Assembly (NCBI GenBank): GCA_947599755.1
Contig: CANQFO010000003.1
Coordinates: 1-34,004 of the forward strand
From: an uncultured Bacilli bacterium
GTDB lineage: Bacteria; Bacillota_I; Bacilli_A; RF39; UBA660
Direction of reading: 5' to 3'
Length of the DNA: 34,004 nt
Below are positions 8,878-16,600 of the stretch, one piece after another. The notes under the pieces are model-generated. The model saw only the letters and a list, made by a program, of their open reading frames with translations. It had not been told where the DNA came from and made no database searches. The stretch's first letter is position 1. Each line of letters begins with the position of its first letter. Both the position numbers and the translations under genes were made by a program.

Positions 8878-8906
8878 TTGCTTTATTGGATAAAATATGA
8901 TATAAT
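8878..8906 (+). promoter_or_regulatory. Sigma-A promoter with extended -10
   Basis: TTGCTT (8878-8883), a 17-base spacer and TATAAT (8901-8906) preceded by TGA at 8898-8900, an extended -10. It would start transcription near 8913, just before the GAGGGGG ribosome binding site of the AAA+ gene, leaving a very short leader. Confidence 0.75.
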
Positions 8907-8935
8907 GTGAAGCGGAAAAAGAGGGGGTAGAAAAA

Positions 8936-10522
8936 ATGGATTTATCTAATACTCAATATGAAAAAATTATTGATGAATTACCAATTAAAACCATTTTATT
9001 TTTAAAACAGGCAATCCGGATATTTTCGAAATTAGAAAAACAACCAATCAAAACAGAATATAGTGAAAAAGATAAAGTAGTTGCTTCTATGCTTTTATCT
9101 TTATTGGAAGGAGATTCTACCTTAAAGAAAGAATTAGAAAAAGAAGGAATTACGAAACAGAATATATTTCATTTCATGGGGATAGAAGAAGATGAGAAAT
9201 TAGTAAAATTATCAGAAGAAGAATATAAAAATTATTATGAAAATCGATATCAGAAGATAATTTATCATATTCTTTCCATAAGTAAGGAAGAATTAAAAAA
9301 ATTGGAAATAGAAGAGATTATAGAAGGATTATATTATCATTCTTTATGTGGGTCAAAATTTTTCTCTCTGTTAATTAGACAATATAGTTCAACAATGAAA
9401 ATAAACAGAATAATCGTAGAAAACTTAGCAAATATGCAAAAATCAAGACAATATAAAAAAAAGGACCAAATTAGTATAGAAATAAATTTAGATAAATATA
9501 TTAATAAAGAAGATAAAGTTATTAAAGAAGATAAAAAAGATCAAAAATCAGAAAATAATATCATTAAAAAAGAGAAAAAGGAAAATAAAATGTTAAATCA
9601 GTATGGAATAGATTTAACAAAGATTAGTAATCGTTTTAAAAAAGCAGTAGGAAGAGAAAAAGAAATTGAAAAGATGATGGTAGGATTAATTGCTGGTTCA
9701 GTTTTATTAATCGGAGAACCTGGAGTCGGAAAAACAGCACTTGTAGAAGGATTAGCTTATTTCTTACAACAAGAAAGAGTACCCAATATCTTAAAAGGGA
9801 AAACAATTATTGAATTAAATACCCAATCATTAGTAGCTGGATGTTCTTATGTTGGTCAATTTGAGAAGAGAATGAAATCTATTCTAGATGAAGTAGTAAA
9901 AGATCCAGATATTATTTTGTTTATCGATGAAATTCATACTATAGTTGGATTAGGATGCGGAACAGAATCTAGTCTAGATTTGGCTAATATGATTAAACCA
10001 TATTTGGCTAGAGGACAAATTAAATTAATAGGAGCAACAACAGAGGAAGAATATCAAAAATATATGCAAGATGGTGCAATAAGAAGAAGGTTTACTAAAG
10101 TTCAAGTCAATGAACCAGAGGAAAAAGTTGTTTATCAGATTATGGAAGAAAAAATAAAAGAATTAGAGCAAATTGCAAAAGTAAAATGTACCTTTACGGA
10201 ATCTGATCGAAAAAAAATCTTTCATATTTTATTAGAAGTAACCAATAAAAGGAACAGAAACTATAAGGATATTGAAGAAAATCCATCTCTTGCTCTTTCG
10301 ATATTAAGTAATGCTTTTTTCTATTCTGCAATTCATGGGAATGAACAATTGCAAAAAGAAGATATTTCTAGTGCTATTCTAGATTGTGATAGATTATACG
10401 AAAGTGTAAGACAAAGATATGCAAAAAAATTAATCAGTCAATTAAATCAACCAGAAGACCAAGGAAAAAATTCAAAAAAAATTATTCAATTTAGAAAAGA
10501 TCTGATCATTTCTGATCATTAA
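8936..10522 (+). CDS. Single-module Clp D1-like AAA+ ATPase
   Basis: 528 residues. Residues 1-225 are helical and unlike the usual ClpC/ClpA N-domain, ending in a Lys/Glu-rich linker. Residues 230-480 are a clear Clp/Hsp100 D1 module: Walker A GEPGVGKT (260-267), a pore-loop region CSYVGQFEKRM, Walker B ILFIDEIH (Asp331, Glu332), sensor region IKLIGATTEEEY and arginine finger AIRRRF. The second AAA+ module (D2) and the ClpP-binding loop are absent, so it is about half the size of ClpC or ClpB and unlikely to feed ClpP directly. It is probably a cytoplasmic remodelling ATPase or adaptor; the substrate is unknown. It is monocistronic, with its own promoter and terminator. A tandem ten-base repeat (TCTGATCATT) forms its last codons. 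Confidence 0.8.
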   Translation: MDLSNTQYEKIIDELPIKTILFLKQAIRIFSKLEKQPIKTEYSEKDKVVASMLLSLLEGDSTLKKELEKEGITKQNIFHFMGIEEDEKLVKLSEEEYKNYYENRYQKIIYHILSISKEELKKLEIEEIIEGLYYHSLCGSKFFSLLIRQYSSTMKINRIIVENLANMQKSRQYKKKDQISIEINLDKYINKEDKVIKEDKKDQKSENNIIKKEKKENKMLNQYGIDLTKISNRFKKAVGREKEIEKMMVGLIAGSVLLIGEPGVGKTALVEGLAYFLQQERVPNILKGKTIIELNTQSLVAGCSYVGQFEKRMKSILDEVVKDPDIILFIDEIHTIVGLGCGTESSLDLANMIKPYLARGQIKLIGATTEEEYQKYMQDGAIRRRFTKVQVNEPEEKVVYQIMEEKIKELEQIAKVKCTFTESDRKKIFHILLEVTNKRNRNYKDIEENPSLALSILSNAFFYSAIHGNEQLQKEDISSAILDCDRLYESVRQRYAKKLISQLNQPEDQGKNSKKIIQFRKDLIISDH

Positions 10523-10524
10523 AG

Positions 10525-10557
10525 AAAAAGTAGTCTAAAAAAATTCTACTTTTTTAA
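10525..10557 (+). terminator. Rho-independent terminator after the AAA+ gene
   Basis: AAAAAGTAG (10525-10533) pairs with CTACTTTTT (10546-10554) and runs on into T residues, just after the stop codon at 10522. Confidence 0.7.
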
Positions 10558-10615
10558 TTCTCCTAATTCATAAAAGAAAGACAAATTTAGTATAAAAATT
10601 AACCATTCAAAAAAG

Positions 10616-10654
10616 TTGTCATGAATTGACAATAAAAATAAAAAAAAATATTTA
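10616..10654 (+). promoter_or_regulatory. Putative promoter with overlapping inverted repeat
   Basis: A perfect TTGACA (10626-10631) is followed after 17 bases by TATTTA (10649-10654), a poor -10. The -35 lies within the inverted repeat TTGTCA-N5-TGACAA (10616-10621 and 10627-10632), which could be an operator. It precedes the anchored protein gene at 10711. The rest of this gap is A-rich with no gene. Confidence 0.4.
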
Positions 10655-10710
10655 AATATGAAGAAAAAAAGATTAAAATAAAGATAAATAAAGAATAAAG
10701 GAGAGAAAAA

Positions 10711-11613
10711 ATGAATCAAAATAATTCTGAAGGTCAAGAAAAAAAGAAAGGAAAAGGATTATTTCTTACATTATTTTTACTAGGAATAACCTTAATTGCT
10801 ATAGGAGGATACTTATGTATAGATAAGAGAATACTATCTAATAGTAAAGTGGAGCAAAATGATCAAAAAAATGAAAATAAAAATGAAAAAGATGAAGAAA
10901 CAGAAATAACCGATCAAAACTTAAAAAATAGTTTAACCGAAAAAATTCACTATCTGACCAATTACAATTATCATCAAACAAATACCAATGCTTATGAGTT
11001 CAGATATGAAAATAATACAAATTTTGGAGATGTTTTTCATCATTTTAATGAAGAAACAAAATTACATGTTTTATTAACTTATTTAAATGAAACAAATAAA
11101 TTTTCTAACATTAGTGAAATAAATAAAAGCAATAACTTAGTAAAAGAATATATAGATGCAGGAATGGAAGTAAGAGAAATTTCTGCAGATGAAGTAAATT
11201 TTCAATATAAATTGTTTTATGGAACAGATGTTCCTTCCTATCAAAGCGTATTAGGAAATTGCTTTCGCTTCGAATATGATCCTACGATCAAAACTTTCTT
11301 TTGGACTACCCCTACCTGTGGAGGAACTACTCCAAATTTAGTTTACTCCTATATTAATCAATATACGAAAGATAAAGAAAATGCTTATGTATATGTCAGT
11401 TATGCAACTTCTGAACCAAAAGATATAACCGGATCATCTTACAATATTTATAAAGGATTAGAAAAAGAAATTTATCAAAGCGATGTAAATAAGGAAACAG
11501 TAGAAAATTTTAAAATTGATGAAAATAATCAACAAGATTTTGCAAAATATAAATTTACCTTTAAAAAAGATAATAGTGGTAACTATTATTGGATAAACTT
11601 AGAAAAAGCCTAA
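10711..11613 (+). CDS. Membrane-anchored extracellular protein, unknown function
   Basis: 300 residues. A short Lys-rich cytoplasmic start is followed by one hydrophobic segment (about residues 17-36). A Gln/Asn/Lys/Glu-rich spacer (about 45-75) leads to a globular extracytoplasmic domain rich in Asn, Tyr, Thr and Phe. Two Cys (in GNCFRFEYD and TPTCGGTTP), about 24 residues apart, could form a disulfide, fitting the thioredoxin-like protein encoded at 18998. The spacing of the AAGGAGAG ribosome binding site supports the start. I do not recognise the domain. It opens a run of surface-protein genes and ends at a long hairpin shared with the converging regulator gene. Confidence 0.6.
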   Translation: MNQNNSEGQEKKKGKGLFLTLFLLGITLIAIGGYLCIDKRILSNSKVEQNDQKNENKNEKDEETEITDQNLKNSLTEKIHYLTNYNYHQTNTNAYEFRYENNTNFGDVFHHFNEETKLHVLLTYLNETNKFSNISEINKSNNLVKEYIDAGMEVREISADEVNFQYKLFYGTDVPSYQSVLGNCFRFEYDPTIKTFFWTTPTCGGTTPNLVYSYINQYTKDKENAYVYVSYATSEPKDITGSSYNIYKGLEKEIYQSDVNKETVENFKIDENNQQDFAKYKFTFKKDNSGNYYWINLEKA

Positions 11614-11640
11614 GTTTTTAAAAGAGATCATAAAATAAAG

Positions 11641-11685
11641 AAAAATCAAGAGTTAAGTGAAATTACTGATTAACCCTTGATTTTT
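11641..11685. terminator. Bidirectional terminator between converging genes
   Basis: A 16-base-pair stem with one mismatch (11641-11656 with 11670-11685; arms start AAAAATCAAG and end CTTGATTTTT) and a 13-base loop. The A-run on one side and T-run on the other let it act on both the + strand gene ending at 11613 and the - strand gene ending at 11727. Confidence 0.8.
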
Positions 11686-11726
11686 AATTATCTTTTAAGA
11701 TAAAAAAGATTCGATGAAAGACAAAA

Positions 11727-12035
11727 TTAAGAATGATCAGAAGAATTTTTCTTTATCTGATTTTGATCTACTCTTTTCGCAACAATAACCCTTTTTTTAT
11801 CATAGACAATTAATTCAGAACTTGAAATATCTTTGCCTAATAAATTAGAAATACTGATTGATATTCTATCCAACATTTCCAAAGATGGATTTCTTTTAGC
11901 CTTTTCTAATTGATTAATATAGATTAAACTTGTACCAATTATTTCGGCGAATTTTTCTTGAGATAATTTTGCAAGATGTCTGTAATACTTAAGGTTTATT
12001 GCTAAAATATCTTTACTTTCCAAAATAATTATCAT
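11727..12035 (-). CDS. XRE-family (HTH_3) transcriptional regulator
   Basis: 102 residues. A Cro/C1-type helix-turn-helix covers about residues 10-66: LKYYRHLAKLSQEKFAEIIG, then IYINQLEKAKRNPSLEMLDRI, in which the second helix recognises DNA. The C-terminal 35 residues are a short tail with no sensor domain. The start is the ATG at 12035, with GGAGG only three bases upstream on the minus strand; the TTG four codons in is an alternative start with longer spacing. It is the only minus-strand gene in the window, divergent from the Big2 surface-protein gene and its promoter at 12151-12179. Regulation of that gene and of itself is the obvious guess; no operator could be shown by eye. Confidence 0.85.
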   Translation of the reverse strand: MIIILESKDILAINLKYYRHLAKLSQEKFAEIIGTSLIYINQLEKAKRNPSLEMLDRISISISNLLGKDISSSELIVYDKKRVIVAKRVDQNQIKKNSSDHS

Positions 12036-12150
12036 TCGCCTCCAATTCTCATAAAACAGTATTCAATTAACAAATATTATATGGAAATATTGCATAAAAT
12101 TCTTTATAACTATAGTGATAAAGACAAATATAATTTTTTTTATGTAAACG

Positions 12151-12179
12151 TTGACTAAAAATTGAACGTATAGTATAAT
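12151..12179 (+). promoter_or_regulatory. Sigma-A-type promoter for the surface-protein genes
   Basis: TTGACT (12151-12156), a 17-base spacer and a perfect TATAAT (12174-12179). Transcription would start near 12186 and give a leader of about 90 bases before the ATG at 12276. It lies in the divergent region with the XRE regulator gene. The rest of the region (12036-12150) is A+T-rich with nothing else recognisable. Confidence 0.75.
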
Positions 12180-12193
12180 TTCTATAGATAAAA

Positions 12194-12229
12194 CAATCCT
12201 ATCGGTTATCGAGGAATATAGGAGGATTG
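12194..12229 (+). promoter_or_regulatory. Stem-loop in the 5' leader of the Big2 gene
   Basis: CAATCCTAT (12194-12202) pairs with ATAGG...ATTG (12218-12229) with a three-base bulge; an inner TCG/CGA can extend it. It starts within about ten bases of the predicted transcript start, so it may stabilise the message or be a regulatory leader. It does not match a riboswitch I recognise. Confidence 0.35.
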
Positions 12230-12275
12230 ATCAGATAAAAAAGAAAAATCTAATAAAAGAAGAAGAGGAGTAAAG

Positions 12276-13619
12276 ATGAAAAAGAAAAAAATAATAATAG
12301 GTTTAATCCTATTGACATTATTAATCGCTTGTATATTATTTTTCTTAATCAGTGGAAGAAAATATACGGTGACATTTAATTCAAATGGTGGTACAGCAGT
12401 TGAATCAATTAAAGTAAAGAAAAACCATATGATAGAAGAACCAAAAAATCCAACCAAAAAAGGTTATCAATTTGCAGGATGGTACTTCAATAATAAATTA
12501 TTTGATTTTAAAACAAAGATAACCAAAAATATCACACTAAAAGCACATTGGCAATCTAATGGTATTGAATTAGAATCAGATCATTTAAATTTAGTAGTTG
12601 GATTAGAAGATGAAATAAAAATTTTATCTTTACCTGATGGGATAACGATCGAGGATTTAGTATTCACATCTAGCGATGAAAGTATTGCTACCGTTTCCCA
12701 AGATGGAAAGATAAAAGCTTTAAAAAATGGTACGGTTACGATAACCGTTAAGTCTAAAGATAATCAATATCGTGCTAAATGTAAGATAACGATAACAGAG
12801 AAAAAAATTGAGATTAAAGATATTTCTATAGATGGTGCTAGTTCTTTAGTAGTTGGAAGCAGTATTCAATTAACGGTAAAAATTAGTCCTGATGATGCTA
12901 CAAGAGAGAAGATGATGTGGAAAAGTAGTGATCCTTCTATTGCAACAGTTGATGAAAACGGTAATGTAAAAGGAGTAAAAGCTGGAAAAGTAACGATTAC
13001 CGTAACAACAGAAAATGGAAAAACAGCAACTAAGACAATCACCATAAAAGCTAAACAAACATCATCAAATAATAATAATAATGGTGGACAACCAAATCCT
13101 CCAAGTGTACCAAAAGAAATCTTACCAACAAATGTTAGCATTAGTGGAGGAAGTAATACGATGTATGTAGGAGATAGAGGAAGACTAACTGCTAATATTA
13201 CTCCAGGAGATGCTAATGATAAAGGGGTATCATGGAGTAGTAATAATGCTAGTGTTGTATCAGTAGATGGTAGTGGAAATATCGTCGCAAACGGTGTAGG
13301 ACAAGCTACGATAACCGTACGAACCAATGCTGGAGGAAAAACAGCAACCATTACTATAACAGTTATAGAAAGACCTGCAAGCTATAGTATAATCTTAACC
13401 CCAATTAAACAAGAAGGAACAGGAAGTATTGCTGAATATACGTTTGTAGTGATGAAAAATGGAAATACCTTTAATGAATATATAGGATTTGAATACGGTG
13501 GAGGAGAAATTCATAATGGTGGAGGTACAGTCTTAGCAAAATTTGTTGGTGGAGGAAGTGCAACCCTTATTTTAAATGATTATTCAAGAGTTTCTGTCAG
13601 TGTAATCATCAATAATTAA
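12276..13619 (+). CDS. Surface protein with InlB repeat and three Big2 domains
   Basis: 447 residues. A Lys-rich start and hydrophobic stretch (about residues 6-24) form an uncleaved anchor or signal peptide. Residues 29-90 are an InlB B-repeat (YTVTFNSNGGTAV ... GYQFAGWYF ... ITLKAHW). Three bacterial Ig-like group 2 (Big2) domains follow at about 92-172, 177-256 and 282-362, each with the hallmark S-I/V-A-T/S-V-D-x-G-x-V/I and a closing ATITV or VTITV. An Asn/Gly/Pro linker (255-280) separates domains two and three. The last 80 residues are Gly-rich beta structure. There is no LPXTG motif. The RBS GAGGAG precedes the ATG. It is probably displayed outside the membrane as a stalk-like adhesin and is co-transcribed with the giant protein gene 18 bases downstream. 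Confidence 0.82.
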   Translation: MKKKKIIIGLILLTLLIACILFFLISGRKYTVTFNSNGGTAVESIKVKKNHMIEEPKNPTKKGYQFAGWYFNNKLFDFKTKITKNITLKAHWQSNGIELESDHLNLVVGLEDEIKILSLPDGITIEDLVFTSSDESIATVSQDGKIKALKNGTVTITVKSKDNQYRAKCKITITEKKIEIKDISIDGASSLVVGSSIQLTVKISPDDATREKMMWKSSDPSIATVDENGNVKGVKAGKVTITVTTENGKTATKTITIKAKQTSSNNNNNGGQPNPPSVPKEILPTNVSISGGSNTMYVGDRGRLTANITPGDANDKGVSWSSNNASVVSVDGSGNIVANGVGQATITVRTNAGGKTATITITVIERPASYSIILTPIKQEGTGSIAEYTFVVMKNGNTFNEYIGFEYGGGEIHNGGGTVLAKFVGGGSATLILNDYSRVSVSVIINN

Positions 13620-13637
13620 AGGAAAGGAGTATATCAA

Positions 13638-16600
13638 ATGATGAAGAAATGGAAATTAAAATTTTTCCTAGCAATTGTTTTCTTTTTAGGATTTTCTAGC
13701 CCTGTATTTGCCAAAGAAATGACTTTAGAAGAATTAGGAAAATTAATTGATGAAAAACAACCTAATGCAAATCATGCTTTTGTTATTGGAAAATATGTTT
13801 TTACCTCACTATATGAAAATAACGGAAAAAAAGGTTTAGATACTAAAGATATTATGTTAGCAGCAAGAAGTATAGAAACTTTAACGGGTGATGGGGAAAT
13901 TCATACCGATAAAATTTATGAAAAAATGAAAATTCACCAAATCACGAAAAAAATGAGTTCTGACTGGAAAAGCCATACTTGGGAGAAAGAAAGCGATTAT
14001 GTTGGTGGAGGAGAAGCTCCAGATACTTATCAAATTCGCTATATTGATTATCAATTTATTCCAGAGGAAACAAAGGCTAAAGTTGAATTGACAAATTCTA
14101 ATGATGAAAAATATAAAAAAATAATTGAAGAGGATTTAAAATTTACAGGTGGTAACAGTAGTAATAGCCAAAATTTACAATTATCAGACGATTGGAAATT
14201 AACTGGGTTATTATTAAAAAATACTACAGTCGATGATAGCATTTTTAAAGATGATGAAAAGACCGGATATTATTTTGCTCTTTCTATAAAAGCACCTAAA
14301 GCTACAGATAAAACAATCATTAAGGTAAAAGGAGCAAAAAAAGAGAAAAAATTTACCTATGATAAATTTGATATAAAAAATGGAGAAGATAACACTGATC
14401 CTGGTATTGCTTTTCTATATTCTGTTGATCCAAAGAAAAAAGATGATAAGAAAAAATTAGAAATTACTGTCGATTATGATGGAGAAGATAGCCAAGAATA
14501 TGCTCCTACTATTTATACCATAGATTATAGTGGAATAACTTTTCAAGAAGATTCAAGAGTAGAAAATATTGGTTTAGGATCAGAAAATGCAACTGATCAA
14601 GATAAGAATATAATAAAAGATTGGGGCTATGAAGAAAATAAAAATAAGAGTCTAACTCTTTCTCTTGATGATCAGAATCATTTCACCTATAACCTAAAAG
14701 GTACTTTAATCGAACAAATGCTAAATAGTGCAAAAGCTTTTGGAGAAAAAAATAAATTAGGATATTATTTTGATTTCACCTTTGTTTTACCAGAAGGCAG
14801 CAATAAAAATAATGTAAAAATTAGTCAAGTAAATGATGAGCAAGGAAGCAAGGAAACAAAAATTTTTCAACCTGATGAGTTTGATGAAAAAAATAATTTA
14901 ACTATATTATTTAGATTTAAACCAGAAACCACAAAATGTACAAATCATTGCAAAATATATTATAAAGTGGATTTAGATGGAGAAGGAAAGAAATATTTAC
15001 CAGTTATTTATAGCATAGATTATAGTGGAGTAACCTTTGAAAAATCATCTGTCTTTACTGTTGAAGGAATAACTGATGAAGATAAAGATGAATATGATAA
15101 TTCAAATTGGTATGATACAAATAATGGTTATTCTGTTCAAGTAGAAAAAGATCAGAATGAAGAAAAAAAATATCATATAACAGGTGTTTTACCAATATTT
15201 AATGATGAAGAAAAGGATTTTAACTCTCTACATACTTTTGACACAGAAAAAGAACTATATTATTTAGGCTTACTATTAAAGTTAAGCAATGCTGAAAAAA
15301 TACAATCTGAGAACAGTGAAGCCATAACCGTTAAATTTTTCCATAATGATGGTAGTTCTGATGATCAATTCTTAAAAGTAACAGCTGATGATTTTGAAAG
15401 TTCTCATAAACTTTACCTATTAAAAGCATTATGCGAGATTGCTGCTGATTCGAGTAGTACAATTCCTGATTCAGAAAAAATCTTTACCATTACTGTAGAT
15501 TTAGATGGAGATGAAGAGACATATGCTCCATATACGGTTACTATTGATTGGAGTGGGTTAGTATTACAAAAAAAATCTAGTGGAAATTCTAAAAATTATG
15601 ATGTAGTTCTATCTGAAGAGGATTTGGGTACTGATACAAAAGCCAAAGAAGAATTAAAAAGTTATGGATATCAATATGAAAATGATAGGGATATATCTCT
15701 AAAAGAGGGAACAAAAGACTTAACAGGTACGATTAAAGAACAAAAATTAAAAGAAACAGCAGGATTTAAAGATGACAATAAAGGTTATTTTGTCCCAATA
15801 AAAGTTGAATTTCCTGGAAAAGATAATCCAAAATTAAAAGATTATGCAGACAAATGGACACTAATACTAAATACCGAAGATAATCGGACATTTGAATATC
15901 AGCCAAGTAGTGAAGAATATCAACAAGGATGGGTAATGGTATTATTTAAAATTTATCGTGATACTAAGACAGAAATCAAATACCAAATTGACTTTGATGG
16001 ATTACCTAAAGATGGTAAAGGATATAATTTTGTTCCTGAAGATTATCAAATTAGTTATGCTGATTTAGCATTCAAAACAGCAAATCAGATAAAATTTAAC
16101 TATACAGATAAAAACGGAAAACAACAATCAGAAACAGCCATAATTTATGAAGGAGAACAATTAGGTCATGATTTAGCAGCAACTCAAAATATGGATTATC
16201 GTACTTTTGATGGTTGGTATAACCAAAGTGATAAAGTAGAAGTAGAAAAAGTATTAGAAAAAGATGAAGATTTAGAGTTAACTGCTCATTGGAAAATTAA
16301 TTCAGAAAAATTTATATCCGAAGTAATTACAGATTTAAATAGTTCAGATGAGACTTATTCTAATGATTTTTCAAAAAAATTTAACTTAACTCAAAATGAT
16401 GAAAATAAGAAAGAAATTACCATAAATATTGAGAGAGCAAAAGTACCATTAACAGAATTAGCAGAAACCAGTATTCCTGGAGCAATTGCTTATGCCTTAC
16501 AAACTGAGGAAATTAAAGATATTACTTTAACGGCTGGAAAAAGCAATTCTGTAACATTTAAAAAAGATTATACAAATAATTCCCAAACCTATGATAAAAC

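Noticed and set aside
12221..12225. GGAGG in the 5' leader of the Big2 gene as a start of a leader peptide
   Set aside because: The only nearby start codon (TTG) gives a three-codon frame; the motif is better explained as part of the stem-loop.
12866..13351. Long open frame on the minus strand inside the Big2 gene
   Set aside because: It is the reverse-strand shadow of biased Thr/Val/Gly codons in the repeats; no start signal.
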